Of a stretch of DNA of 64,000 bases, positions 41,773 through 50,742 are shown one piece after another. The stretch spans positions 124,001-188,000 of the forward strand of contig DDCA01000001.1 of the NCBI GenBank assembly GCA_002335175.1, given 5' to 3'. Numbering within the stretch: position 1 is the stretch's first letter; every line of letters begins with the position of its first letter. The notes beneath the pieces were generated by a model that was not told the DNA's origin, did no database searches, and saw only the letters and a program-made list of their open reading frames with translations. The translations under genes were made by a program, and so were the position numbers. Source of the DNA: Candidatus Saccharibacteria bacterium UBA2018 (GTDB lineage Bacteria; Patescibacteriota; Saccharimonadia; Saccharimonadales; Saccharimonadaceae).

Positions 41773-42660
41773 CTAGCGGAGTCGTCTGGCGAACTCGTTT
41801 ACAATGTCGAGCTGCGAGATTGGCAGCGCGGCTGACAATGCCGATGCATCGCGTTCGGCTAACTTGGACTTTGCTATATACTGAAGTGCCTCCAGAACAA
41901 ACTCATCAGTTAAAGGCCCAAACAAATTGGCGAGGCCGGGGACATCTATTTCGTCGTAGTCGATTACTGGAAGCGCGTCTGAGTTCATATCACCCCGCCA
42001 TGACTCGTAGCTTATCAATTGCTGCCATAAATTCCAGCTGTCGGGCTGCGGCCGGATCAAATCATAGTCGCAGATGGTCACTATAGGCTTTTGATCCCGG
42101 GCTTTCGAGTGCTTTGGGGGCGGTCCATCAAATTCAATTGCATCGTGTAGCGTACCCCATGTCTCCAGAGCTTGGTGCACTTCTTCGTAGTCGGAGTCGG
42201 CTGTGCGACCTGCATTCACCAGCGGGACACGCATACTGACGATAGCGGTCGCTCCGTCAATACGATTGACCTCTAGTACTGCTTTGCCGCCGGAAGCCTG
42301 GACGATAACAATAAAACGCCTTCCGTTTGAATCTCGGTGGTGTATTTGCTCCTCTTCGTAGTGCTGCCGCAACCTGTTGTAGACGAAGCTCGCAAGCTGG
42401 TCATGCGTTTTAGACGAGGTGTCTTCAAAAATCAGGCTGGCATCAATCACCTTCACGTATTCACCGTCTTTAGGCTGCAACATGAAGTCGGCTTTTTTAA
42501 CGAACTGCGTTTCACCTCGCAGATACTCACGCTCGATAAGTGAGGTGTTAAAACCTGAGCGCTCAATCACCTCCATAACACGTGAATAATCTTCAATGCG
42601 GATTGTAATTGCATCACAAGAAATAACGTCAACACTTTTTGGGCGATACACCTCTGACAT
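41773..42660 (-). CDS. Unknown 295-aa protein
   Basis: I do not recognise the family. Soluble; the N-terminal half resembles a CYTH/class-IV-cyclase-like alternating beta pattern (VISCDAITIRIEDYSRVMEVIER, FVKKADFMLQPKDGEYVKVIDASLIFED), though the ExExK motif is absent. The C-terminal half is helical and ends in a basic ARRLR. TATAGT lies 8 nt before the ATG (leaderless). It is followed after 19 nt by the hydrolase gene, with no evident shared function. Confidence 0.65.
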   Translation of the reverse strand: MSEVYRPKSVDVISCDAITIRIEDYSRVMEVIERSGFNTSLIEREYLRGETQFVKKADFMLQPKDGEYVKVIDASLIFEDTSSKTHDQLASFVYNRLRQHYEEEQIHHRDSNGRRFIVIVQASGGKAVLEVNRIDGATAIVSMRVPLVNAGRTADSDYEEVHQALETWGTLHDAIEFDGPPPKHSKARDQKPIVTICDYDLIRPQPDSWNLWQQLISYESWRGDMNSDALPVIDYDEIDVPGLANLFGPLTDEFVLEALQYIAKSKLAERDASALSAALPISQLDIVNEFARRLR

Positions 42661-42668
42661 AGAGCATT

Positions 42669-42674
42669 ACTATA
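42669..42674 (-). promoter_or_regulatory. -10 box TATAGT for leaderless unknown gene
   Basis: Lies 8 nt before the ATG at 42660. Same geometry as the other leaderless starts. Confidence 0.55.
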
Positions 42675-42703
42675 CCAGAAAATAGTAGCTAAGTAAAGAT
42701 AGA

Positions 42704-42979
42704 CTACGCAGCTGGAACGAGTTTGTTCTTTTCAAGCGCGGCTTGAAGACGCGGACGGTCGAAACCAAGGATCATTTCGCCGGCTATGTCGGTAACGGGA
42801 ACACCGGTAAAGTTGCCATTCAGTTTTTCAATCAGCTCTCGGCTGGCTGCCTCGTCCTCTTCGATGTTCTTGGCGATGTATTTGACGCCCAACTTGTCGA
42901 GCCATTGCTTTTCGGTGGCACAAAAGGCGCACCAGGTCGTGCTGTAAACGGTAACTTGTGGCGCTGCGCTGTCGGTCAT
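42704..42979 (-). CDS. Glutaredoxin / mycoredoxin-like protein
   Basis: 91-aa thioredoxin fold with active site CAFC at 17-20 after VTVYSTTWC, cis-Pro segment GVPVTDI and a C-terminal ILGFDRPRLQAAL. This pattern is close to actinobacterial mycoredoxins and NrdH-like glutaredoxins, which reduce disulfides in the cytoplasm. Unlike many genes here it has a real leader: AGGAG about 11 nt before the ATG and TATAGT further upstream. Confidence 0.88.
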   Translation of the reverse strand: MTDSAAPQVTVYSTTWCAFCATEKQWLDKLGVKYIAKNIEEDEAASRELIEKLNGNFTGVPVTDIAGEMILGFDRPRLQAALEKNKLVPAA

Positions 42980-43103
42980 AGTGGGTGTTTCTCCTGATTT
43001 CTTATTTACTATACATTATACAGTAAACATAATGATTATTGCTAGTCCTTTAGCCTATCTGGTAGTATAGACATAACCGAAATAACTATCGCGTGAGGTA
43101 TGG

Positions 43104-45488
43104 GTGAGAAAACAAGACGGGTTCGCGCTTCCAACGGTGATGATATCATCTGTAGTCATGCTTATTGTGCTGCTTGCGAGCCTTGTGGCCGCGAGTTCAG
43201 CCAACACTTCTATCCGTTTGCAATACTATGACAAACTGCTCGCCGAAGCGGCCGAAGCCGGCGTAGCCATGGCAAATGCCTGTCTGGCGAAAAATAACCA
43301 AGTTGTTACCTGGTCGAATGCCAACCCATTGAGGCCGAACACCAAATGCGACGGCACCACACTTGTGGCAGGTGACCTGGCACCGGGCCAGAATATCGTA
43401 TCGCAGTACATCGTCGACACAGCAAATATTAAGACAACGTTCTCAGTCCCCGCGCCTATTGATGACAATGGAGTCCAACGGGTCAACGCGACAGGTACAC
43501 TCACCCGCTACCGTACGAGCAACAGCGCCACTGCCGGTACCAGCACCAAGATAGTCAGCGCGCTTGTCGGTGGCCAGAACAGCTTTAGCAATGTGGCATT
43601 TGGTTACGCATGGTCAAACGGCGGAGCGGACCAAGGTGCCCAATTCCTAGTCGTATTACCTACCGGCGAAGTAAAAGGCGTCGGTCGTAACAACAATGCC
43701 CGGTTGGGCTATTGGGCTGGCTGTGGCGGTTTCGTTGGATGCGTCGATAACCAAACGACGCCGGTAACATTTGCCCTTCCTGCGGGAGAAAAAGGGATAG
43801 CCGCCTATAGCAGTTTCTTGTCTCTTGGGACTAACGTCTATGTACTAACTCAGAGCGGCAAAGTTTACGGTGCCGGGAATGATGATTACGAACAGCTCGG
43901 CGCTGGCGCGGGCGGACATGGTGGAATCGGAAATCCAACCCCGGTTCAATACACTTTACCTGGGGGTGTACTCGGACGGTTCGTCGCGACGCTAGGATAC
44001 TCCACTTTCGTGATGGGCAGTAATAACAGCATTTATGCAGTTGGCGCATGCGGCGCATCGCAGCTGGGTACTGGATGTTCATCGGGAAATGTCAGCACGC
44101 CAACGCGTGTTGCGCTACCGGCAGTTAATATTAACGATACGAACACGCTGCCTATAACCGAACCCGGTTGGGTACAACCGACTAACCTGACCGTTGACCG
44201 CTGGAATGGGTACGTACGTATGCAGGGCGGTGCCGTCTATGGATGGGGTACAAATGATTTCGGCCAGCTAGGCAACGGCACTACGACAACCAGTTCTACT
44301 CCGATTAGAATCCAAGCAACCACACACGGCAATGTGTACCCCAACGCAAGCCAGGGCCAGGTGGCCTTTAACGGTACGGCGTTCTATATGCTTGATAACG
44401 ACGGTCGGGTATGGACCGCCGGTGACAATCGTTTTGGTCAGCAAATGGGGGCAAGCTCACGCCTTATGTCACAGTCCTTTAACTGGTGTATGCAGGCGAC
44501 AATGGGCGTAGGAGGAAATATCTCTGCTACAACGTGCTCTACAAACCCGGCGAGTGACAACGGCGCGCAGCTAATGGAGTTTTGGCCAGACAAAACATGG
44601 CGTATGAGGGTTAATTACACAGAATACGAACCCGACGGCCCAGCGAATCCGGGTGTTCAAATGTATTGCATAAATGCTCCAGCTGCGTTGAATGGTAATG
44701 TTTACCTCGCAGTATGTAATGGTTCAAACGCACAAAAATGGACGTTAAATGGTAACACCATCAGATCTGACTCCCTTGGTTCAAATACCTGTGCAACGTC
44801 GACAAGCATATTCGCCCCTACGGTCCACGTAGCCACTTGTTCAGGAGCAACGACGCAGAACTGGATACAGCAAAACAACCCATGGCTTCGCACCGTTCCC
44901 CGTCCCGACCATGATGTATCACTTGGCCGTCGCCCAAAATATGTGCGGATAACGACCGACAACGGCAGCGTTCACTTACTTGATGAGACGGGAGCGGTTT
45001 GGGCGGCTGGTGCAAACAACCGCGGACAGCTCGGTATTGGCACCACACCTGCTAGCAGTACTGCCCTACAAAATAATGTGCTGCGAAAAGTAGTGCTTCC
45101 AAATGGGTCGGTGGTGGCTGATCTTTATAACACAGAGGTCGACCCTGGCGGTGCATTGACCGGCGGTGGAAGTGCGTCGTATAACAATGCGTACTTTGTT
45201 CTCACCAACGGAGAGGTATGGGGTACGGGATCAAACTACTATGGCCAGATGGGAAATGGTTCTACGGCCGAATACTTTACGACGCCAGTCAAAATGAATT
45301 TGCCGACAGGTGTAGCCGCAAAGTCCATCCAAGCCGGTTATGGTACGGCGGTTGTCATATCGACAGGTGGCAAGATTTATACGGTTGGGAATAATGTGAA
45401 CGGTCAGCTGGGTGATGGCACAACCACAAATAGTTACACACCAAAGGCCAATGTGTATACGAACCTTCGCACAACGCTTGTTTACTGA
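43104..45488 (+). CDS. Giant pilin-like protein with RCC1 repeats and a ricin-type lectin
   Basis: 794 aa; GTG start preceded by GAGG (43095-43098). N-terminus MRKQDG then FALPTVMISSVVMLIVLLASLVAASSANTSIRLQYYDK, a PilX-like prepilin start with a processing-type Gly-Phe. From about residue 180, seven or so RCC1-type repeats (GxGxNxxGQLGxGTxxxxxTP) form a likely beta-propeller. The propeller is interrupted around residues 465-600 by a ricin-B-like Cys/Gln/Trp lectin segment (MYCINA, LAVCNGSNAQKW, CATST, VATCSGATTQNW). A pilus-tip or surface adhesin that binds sugars is the natural reading. Confidence 0.85.
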   Translation: MRKQDGFALPTVMISSVVMLIVLLASLVAASSANTSIRLQYYDKLLAEAAEAGVAMANACLAKNNQVVTWSNANPLRPNTKCDGTTLVAGDLAPGQNIVSQYIVDTANIKTTFSVPAPIDDNGVQRVNATGTLTRYRTSNSATAGTSTKIVSALVGGQNSFSNVAFGYAWSNGGADQGAQFLVVLPTGEVKGVGRNNNARLGYWAGCGGFVGCVDNQTTPVTFALPAGEKGIAAYSSFLSLGTNVYVLTQSGKVYGAGNDDYEQLGAGAGGHGGIGNPTPVQYTLPGGVLGRFVATLGYSTFVMGSNNSIYAVGACGASQLGTGCSSGNVSTPTRVALPAVNINDTNTLPITEPGWVQPTNLTVDRWNGYVRMQGGAVYGWGTNDFGQLGNGTTTTSSTPIRIQATTHGNVYPNASQGQVAFNGTAFYMLDNDGRVWTAGDNRFGQQMGASSRLMSQSFNWCMQATMGVGGNISATTCSTNPASDNGAQLMEFWPDKTWRMRVNYTEYEPDGPANPGVQMYCINAPAALNGNVYLAVCNGSNAQKWTLNGNTIRSDSLGSNTCATSTSIFAPTVHVATCSGATTQNWIQQNNPWLRTVPRPDHDVSLGRRPKYVRITTDNGSVHLLDETGAVWAAGANNRGQLGIGTTPASSTALQNNVLRKVVLPNGSVVADLYNTEVDPGGALTGGGSASYNNAYFVLTNGEVWGTGSNYYGQMGNGSTAEYFTTPVKMNLPTGVAAKSIQAGYGTAVVISTGGKIYTVGNNVNGQLGDGTTTNSYTPKANVYTNLRTTLVY

Positions 45489-45685
45489 CCGGTGTTTTGC
45501 GAACTTAAGTGCCAGCCGCCGCAATACGGACATTTGTAAGTATAAAGAGATAGCTTCATATCAATCAGTTCGGCTTGTTCAACCATTTTGAGGGCTTCGG
45601 CTTCGGTCTTGAAGCGCTGCTTGCGCTCGCACGGCCGGTCCGAGCTGTAAGGGGTGTGACGAATGGGTTTATTGCGCCTGGGCAT
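45482..45685 (-). CDS. Small zinc-binding protein
   Basis: 67 aa, basic N-terminus (MPRRNKPIRHTPYS), a helix (FKTEAEALKMVEQAEL) and a C-terminal zinc site YKCPYCGGWHLSS: CxxC plus His. Such short proteins occur as nucleic-acid or ribosome-associated factors, but no function is known for this one. Its end overlaps the end of the convergent giant pilin gene by 7 nt. It is divergent from the ATP synthase operon. Confidence 0.65.
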   Translation of the reverse strand: MPRRNKPIRHTPYSSDRPCERKQRFKTEAEALKMVEQAELIDMKLSLYTYKCPYCGGWHLSSQNTGQ

Positions 45686-45726
45686 GTAGCAATTGTGCGC
45701 TCAAGCTGGTATAATAGCAACTGTAC

Positions 45727-45984
45727 ATGAGTGCACCCAAAAGTCCATCTTCAAGCACTCCACGGCCGCCGCAGACTTCCTCGACGGTTATTTTATTGCT
45801 CAGCACCATCGCTGATACCACCTGGCGAATGTTTGTACCGACACTTGGCGGGACAGGATTAGGACTTTGGCTCGACAGCCAGACGGGCACGACGCCGTGG
45901 CTCGGACTTGCCGGGCTAGGGATAGGAATCATCATTACTACTCTTCTGATGAGACAACAGTTCAGAAATGTTAACAAGTCATAA
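45727..45984 (+). CDS. AtpI/AtpZ-like small membrane protein heading the ATP synthase operon
   Basis: 85 aa. Pro/Ser-rich start, then two membrane helices (about 38-55 and 60-77) with a short GTTPW loop, the layout of AtpI/AtpZ proteins that precede atpB in many bacteria and help c-ring assembly or Mg2+ supply. Its stop overlaps the atpB start (TAATG). TATAAT lies 11 nt before the ATG and is the likely operon promoter. Confidence 0.75.
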   Translation: MSAPKSPSSSTPRPPQTSSTVILLLSTIADTTWRMFVPTLGGTGLGLWLDSQTGTTPWLGLAGLGIGIIITTLLMRQQFRNVNKS

Positions 45985-46799
45985 TGTTCAATAATTTTGC
46001 TAGCACCGATATCGAAATCCATGTTGCCTCGGGCAAGTTATTCGAGGTAGCCGGATTTCCGATTACTAATTCCCTGCTCACCGGCTTCATCAGCTTACTC
46101 GTACTGCTTGGTGTGTTTGGTTATGTCGTCTCGATGATTAAGCGCGGCAAATATAACCGTTTTGTCGGACTTGTACAGTGGGCATTTGAGGGCATGTTGG
46201 GCCAAATAGAGAGCGTTATTCCGGACAAAAAGATTGCACGCCAAATCACGCCGCTGGCTCTGACCATATTCTTCTTCATGATGATTTCGTACTGGATGAG
46301 CGTACTGCCCGGGCTCGATTCGGTTACTTACAATGACGTACCCGTCCTGCGGGCGCTACCAGCCGACTTAAACTTTACGTTTGCTGTCGCTATTATTGTG
46401 TTTATAACCGTTCAGTATCATGCTATTCGAACCTTGGGGCCTATTGGCAACCTTGGCCGTTACTTCAGAAACCCTCTCAAAGACCCAATCGGCGCGTTCG
46501 AAGGGATTCTGGAATTCATTGGTGAGTTTTCGCGCTACGCCGCACTTGCAGTCCGAATGTTCGGTAATGCCTTTGCCGGCGAGATTCTGCTTGTCATTAT
46601 CGCCATCCTGACTAGTTTTGTGGCCATTTTCGCCCTGCCGCTCTTCATGGCATTCGAACTGTTTATTGGCTTCGTTCAGGCCTACGTGTTCTTCATTCTG
46701 ACAGTTATCTTTACGAGCCTTGCCGTTGAGCATCATGGCTCACATGAATCCGATCATTCCGCTGCCCACGTTAACAAAACGGCTGATGTGCCTATGTAA
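45984..46799 (+). CDS. atpB: ATP synthase F0 subunit a
   Basis: 271-aa membrane protein forming the proton half-channels. Five to six helices; the essential Arg is in ALAVRMFGNAFAGEILL near residue 195, followed by the FELFIGFVQAYVFFILTVIFTSLAVEHH helix. The C-terminus is extended by a hydrophilic His-rich tail (HHGSHESDHSAAHVNKT). Translation is coupled to the AtpI-like gene. Confidence 0.95.
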   Translation: MFNNFASTDIEIHVASGKLFEVAGFPITNSLLTGFISLLVLLGVFGYVVSMIKRGKYNRFVGLVQWAFEGMLGQIESVIPDKKIARQITPLALTIFFFMMISYWMSVLPGLDSVTYNDVPVLRALPADLNFTFAVAIIVFITVQYHAIRTLGPIGNLGRYFRNPLKDPIGAFEGILEFIGEFSRYAALAVRMFGNAFAGEILLVIIAILTSFVAIFALPLFMAFELFIGFVQAYVFFILTVIFTSLAVEHHGSHESDHSAAHVNKTADVPM

Positions 46800-46867
46800 T
46801 CACTTTTTAGCCAAGTGCTCAGAAGTGATTGCATGGCCTCAGACAGCCGGCAGCAGAATGATATAAT
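46798..46867 (+). promoter_or_regulatory. Intercistronic hairpin and internal -10 box before atpE
   Basis: AATCACTT (46798-46805) pairs with AAGTGATT (46823-46830), beginning at the atpB stop. TATAAT (46862-46867) then lies about 27 nt before the atpE ATG, with AAAGGAG in between. This may raise c-subunit output, which is needed in many copies per complex. Confidence 0.5.
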
Positions 46868-46894
46868 TACAGTAATAACAAAGGAGTAAAAATA

Positions 46895-47110
46895 ATGGAA
46901 CAACTAGCTTTTGTGCTTGCGTATGCCCTACCTGCGCTTGGTGCAGCCGTTGGTATTGGTGTTATCGGTGGCGGTGCGTTAGGTGCCTTCGGACGTAACC
47001 CAGAACAGCTCGGTCAGATCCGTACCCTTATGATTACCGCGATTGTCTTTGCCGACTCGCTGGCTATCATCGGTATCGTGGTTGCCTTTATTGCCCAAGC
47101 CGTTGCGTAA
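46895..47110 (+). CDS. atpE: ATP synthase F0 subunit c
   Basis: 71-aa hairpin of two membrane helices with polar loop GRNPEQ. The ion-binding carboxylate is D54 (VFADSLAIIG); Asp at this place, with no obvious Na+-binding Gln/Ser set, suggests protons. Helix 1 has the Gly/Ala-rich GAAVGIGVIGGGALGAF packing motif. Strong SD AAAGGAG. Confidence 0.95.
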   Translation: MEQLAFVLAYALPALGAAVGIGVIGGGALGAFGRNPEQLGQIRTLMITAIVFADSLAIIGIVVAFIAQAVA

Positions 47111-47129
47111 GAGAACATTTTAAGTAGAT

Positions 47130-47675
47130 ATGACTAATATGTTTACCAATTTTGCCAGTGCGGAACCTTCGGAACCATCCGGAGATATCTTCACGTCTCT
47201 CGGTATTGACGGCCAGATGCTGCTCTTTCAAGGTTTGGCATTTCTCATCCTGGTATTCCTGCTGGGTAAGTACGTGTTTCCGGTTCTTTTGAAAGCGGTT
47301 GACGACCGCCAGGCCAAGATAGAAGAAGGCACTAAAGCAGCCGAGCAGGCTGAGAAAAAAGCCGAAGAAGCTCAGGCAAAGATTGAGGCAACCATGAAAA
47401 AGGCCCGCACGGAAGCCAGTGACATCGTATCGACGGCAAAGAACGAAGCCACTCAGATGATTGAGAAAGCCGAAGCCCAGGCTAAAGTCCGTTCTGAACG
47501 GATTGTTGCCGAAGCGCATGAAGACATTGCAAAAGATGTCTTAGCTGCTCGTAAGACGCTCGAGAAGGACACATTGAAGCTTGTTAAAGAAGCCGCAAGC
47601 CTGGCTACGGCCGGCGTAGCTGACAGCAAACTGGATACGGCGATGATAAAGAAATCAGTCGAGGGAGCCAAGTAA
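47130..47675 (+). CDS. atpF: ATP synthase F0 subunit b
   Basis: 181 aa. A polar N-terminus longer than usual (about 25 residues), one membrane helix (LLFQGLAFLILVFLLGKYVF), then a long Ala/Glu/Lys-rich coiled coil that forms the peripheral stalk (AEQAEKKAEEAQAKIEAT). It contacts subunit delta, encoded next. Confidence 0.93.
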   Translation: MTNMFTNFASAEPSEPSGDIFTSLGIDGQMLLFQGLAFLILVFLLGKYVFPVLLKAVDDRQAKIEEGTKAAEQAEKKAEEAQAKIEATMKKARTEASDIVSTAKNEATQMIEKAEAQAKVRSERIVAEAHEDIAKDVLAARKTLEKDTLKLVKEAASLATAGVADSKLDTAMIKKSVEGAK

Positions 47676-47676
47676 C

Positions 47677-48063
47677 ATGGCAATGGTCTCACGCCGCAAG
47701 TTAGCAAACCTAGCCGCCCGCCGAATTGCAGGCGGTGAGGTTAAGGCCAGTGTGCTGCGTGATTTGGCTGCGTACCTAATCGACAGCGGACGTCAGCGCG
47801 AAGCCGAGCTGTTAGTGCGTGATGTCGAAACGGCTATGCTTAAGCACGGTATAGCTGTCGGTACAGTCGTATCGGCCCGTAAGCTTTCAACCGATGCACT
47901 GGCTACGGTCGAGGGGTTCGTGAAACACCACTATAAAACAGTGACCAAAGTGGTTTTACGCGAACGGCTCGACAGCAGTGTTATCGGCGGTGTACGCCTA
48001 GAGTTACCGGACAAACAGCTCGACGCTACCATCCAAACAAGATTAGACAAATTGACGGTATAG
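47677..48063 (+). CDS. atpH: ATP synthase F1 subunit delta, short form
   Basis: 128 aa against about 175-180 for typical delta. The C-terminal domain is clear: VSARKLSTDALATVEGFVKHHYKTVTKVVLRERLDSSVIGGVRLEL, which binds subunit b. The N-terminal helical bundle that caps F1 is reduced to about 55 residues (SRRKLANLAARRIAGGEVKASVLRDLAAYL). The gene sits in its usual position, 1 nt after atpF. Confidence 0.88.
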   Translation: MAMVSRRKLANLAARRIAGGEVKASVLRDLAAYLIDSGRQREAELLVRDVETAMLKHGIAVGTVVSARKLSTDALATVEGFVKHHYKTVTKVVLRERLDSSVIGGVRLELPDKQLDATIQTRLDKLTV

Positions 48064-48078
48064 AAGAAAAGGAATTAT

Positions 48079-49614
48079 ATGGCAGAACTACAAGTAGCAG
48101 AACTATCGAAGGATCTTCAGGCGGCGATTGCCGGTCTGGAGCAGTCCGAAGGTTTGAAAGACGCTGGTGTCGTTATCCGAGTGGGTGACGGTGTCGCCTG
48201 GGTGCATGGGCTTAGTGCTGCCGGCTATAGCGAGGTTCTTGAAATCGACACCAAAGCCGGCGTCGTTGAAGCTTTCGCCCTTAATCTGATGGAAGACGAA
48301 ATCGGCGCCGTGATTTTAGGTGACGACAGCCAGGTCGCAGCTGGTAATACCGTTCGGCTTAAAGGTCGGGTGCTCGAAGTGCCAGTCGGCGAAGAACTGT
48401 TAGGCCGCGTGGTCGACCCGCTTGGCCGTCCTCTCGATGGTGGTCCGGCTATTAAAACCAAGAAGACTGGTCGGGTTGAGCGCGAAGCAATCGGCGTAAT
48501 GGGCCGAAAGTCAGTCCATGAACCACTGATGACCGGTATTACAAGTATTGACGCTATGTTCCCTATCGGCCGCGGCCAGCGAGAGCTTATCATCGGTGAC
48601 CGTCAGACTGGTAAAACCGCCATTGTGCTCGACACGATGATTAACCAGGCTAAGCAAAAGACGGGTGTGGTTAATATCTATGTTGCGGTTGGACAGAAAC
48701 TTTCAAAAATTGCTCGTTTGGTCGAACGCCTCAAGCAAGAGGGCGTGATGGAACAAACCATCGTTGTTGCGACCGGTCCGTCCGACCCGGCTTCTATGCT
48801 GTATCTGGCGCCATATGCAGGTACTGCCATGGGCGAATATTTCCGTGACAACAAAGGCCACGCCTTGATGATTTATGACGACCTGACAAAACATGCTGTC
48901 GCCTACCGTCAAATGTCACTGCTGCTTCGTCGTCCGCCGGGACGTGAAGCCTTCCCTGGTGATGTCTTCTACCTGCACTCACGCCTGCTCGAACGTTCTG
49001 CAAAGCTTTCAGACGACTTAGGTGCAGGCTCATTAACGGCTCTGCCTATTATTGAAACCCAGGCTGGGGACATTTCTGCATACATTCCTACCAATGTGAT
49101 TTCGATTACTGACGGTCAGATTTTTATGGAAACCGATCTGTTTTACCAAGGTATCCGCCCGGCTATCTCGGCGGGTCTATCCGTGTCTCGTGTGGGTGGT
49201 GCAGCCCAAACAAAGGCCGTGAAGAGCGTTTCATCCCATTTAAAACTCGGTCTTTCACAGTTCCGCGAACTTGCGAGCTTCGCACAGTTCGGCTCGGACC
49301 TCGACGAGGCAACAAAGTCCCAGATTGAGCGCGGCCAGCGCCTTACGGAACTCCTAAAGCAAGCTCAATACCAGCCAATGGGAATTTGGGAGCAAGTCGC
49401 GAGCATCTTTGCTGTTTCTGAGGGCTACTTTGACAATGTCCCGGCAGCAAAGATTAAGGATGCCCAAGCTGCCCTTCTTACGAAGTTGTGGACCGATAAC
49501 AAAGCCGAAATGCGCGAACTGAACAAAGGTAGCGAAAAAGTCGAAGCCGGCAGCCCAAGCGCTAAATTAATCGAAAAAGCCGCCAAATCAGCGGCGAAAG
49601 GATTTGAGGGCTAG
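48079..49614 (+). CDS. atpA: ATP synthase F1 subunit alpha
   Basis: 511 aa. P-loop GDRQTGKTA, the VGQKLSKIARLVERL segment, and the nucleotide-binding core with FYLHSRLLERSAKLSD and SVSRVGGAAQTKAVK. Non-catalytic nucleotide-binding subunit of the F1 hexamer. The C-terminus is Lys/Ala-rich. The stop shares a base with the next start codon (TAGTG). Confidence 0.97.
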   Translation: MAELQVAELSKDLQAAIAGLEQSEGLKDAGVVIRVGDGVAWVHGLSAAGYSEVLEIDTKAGVVEAFALNLMEDEIGAVILGDDSQVAAGNTVRLKGRVLEVPVGEELLGRVVDPLGRPLDGGPAIKTKKTGRVEREAIGVMGRKSVHEPLMTGITSIDAMFPIGRGQRELIIGDRQTGKTAIVLDTMINQAKQKTGVVNIYVAVGQKLSKIARLVERLKQEGVMEQTIVVATGPSDPASMLYLAPYAGTAMGEYFRDNKGHALMIYDDLTKHAVAYRQMSLLLRRPPGREAFPGDVFYLHSRLLERSAKLSDDLGAGSLTALPIIETQAGDISAYIPTNVISITDGQIFMETDLFYQGIRPAISAGLSVSRVGGAAQTKAVKSVSSHLKLGLSQFRELASFAQFGSDLDEATKSQIERGQRLTELLKQAQYQPMGIWEQVASIFAVSEGYFDNVPAAKIKDAQAALLTKLWTDNKAEMRELNKGSEKVEAGSPSAKLIEKAAKSAAKGFEG

Positions 49615-49868
49615 TGCCTCGGCAGATAAATATACCCAAAGCCATAGAAGGCTTCACGGATGGCAAAGACGGCCATGAGTTCTTTGATTACTCCCACATC
49701 AAATCCTACTTTGTAAAACTCTTGGCAGACTATAACAGTGGTCGAATTGAAAGTCCTCATGGAATCGATCTCCAACAGGTGGAAGACTGGTTACTTGGCC
49801 GAGCCGTATGTAATATGCTCGCGGAAAGGCGTCATCGTATGGTGCAAATAGGAGAAGAGTATGCCTAG
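49614..49868 (+). CDS. Unknown 84-aa protein inserted between atpA and atpG
   Basis: GTG start sharing a base with the atpA stop; the end overlaps the atpG start by 8 nt. Not a known ATP synthase subunit. Soluble, helical, with aromatic-rich HEFFDYSHIKSYFVKLLADYNSG and VEDWLLGRAVCNMLAERRHRM. The tight coupling on both sides argues that it is made in step with alpha and gamma. It may be an assembly factor or an added stator/regulatory part. Confidence 0.75.
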   Translation: MPRQINIPKAIEGFTDGKDGHEFFDYSHIKSYFVKLLADYNSGRIESPHGIDLQQVEDWLLGRAVCNMLAERRHRMVQIGEEYA

Positions 49869-50742
49869 CCAACGCCAACTAAAAGGTCGTATCCGCTCGG
49901 TTAAAAACACCAAGCAGATTACCAAAGCCATGCAAATGGTGGCGGCTTCGAAGATGCGCCGGGCGCAGGATGCGACGAAGGCAACGGCACCGTATACCGA
50001 AACCGCTCGTAAATTGCTTGCTCACCTGGCGAAGCAAGGCGCAACCAAGCGGCATCCCCTATTTCAGGTTCGGCCTATCAAATCCCGACTTCTAATTGTC
50101 GTCGCAAGTGATAAAGGTCTTGCCGGTGCCTATAACTCAAATGTCGCCAAACAGTACCTACGCGAGCTTCTGGACGACAACAAAAACCAAGTAAACACAA
50201 AATCAATCGCCGTAGGGCGCAAAGTGACCAACTTCGTTACCCGATTGAAAGACGCAGAGCTTGTTGGTGCCTATGAAGATTTACCAGATACCCTGGAAGG
50301 CTACGAGCTGCGCCCCGCCCTAGACAGCGCCTATAAGCTATTCGTTGACGGCGAAGTCGATGCGGTTGACTTGGTTTATACTGAATTCGTTTCAAGCGTT
50401 ACGCAAATCGCTAAAACGGAACGTTTACTCCCCGCCGGGTCGGCTGTCGAAACAGCAATCCAGGCTGAAACCGAAGACGTGCCGCAAGAAGCAACTTTTG
50501 AACCTGATGAAGAAACTGTGCTCGAGAGCGTCGCCTACCGTCTCATCAATGCGCAGCTGTTTCAAGCATTCCTGGACGCGCGAGCAAGCGAACACAGTAT
50601 GCGTATGCTTGCTATGAAAAATGCGACTGACAACGCCGGTGATTTGATTGACGACCTGACGCTCGAAATGAACAAAGCCCGCCAAGCGGCGATTACGCAG
50701 GAATTAGCAGAAATTAGTGGTGGAGCGGAGGCAATGAAGTGA
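49861..50742 (+). CDS. atpG: ATP synthase F1 subunit gamma
   Basis: 293 aa. Conserved N-terminal rotor helix RIRSVKNTKQITKAMQMVAASKMRRAQ, central SDKGLAGAYNSN, and C-terminal helix RMLAMKNATDNAGDLIDDLTLEMNKARQAAITQELAEI. The region around residues 195-220 has an acidic stretch (AETEDVPQEATFEPDEE) longer than usual. Rotor shaft coupling c-ring rotation to catalysis. Confidence 0.96.
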   Translation: MPSQRQLKGRIRSVKNTKQITKAMQMVAASKMRRAQDATKATAPYTETARKLLAHLAKQGATKRHPLFQVRPIKSRLLIVVASDKGLAGAYNSNVAKQYLRELLDDNKNQVNTKSIAVGRKVTNFVTRLKDAELVGAYEDLPDTLEGYELRPALDSAYKLFVDGEVDAVDLVYTEFVSSVTQIAKTERLLPAGSAVETAIQAETEDVPQEATFEPDEETVLESVAYRLINAQLFQAFLDARASEHSMRMLAMKNATDNAGDLIDDLTLEMNKARQAAITQELAEISGGAEAMK

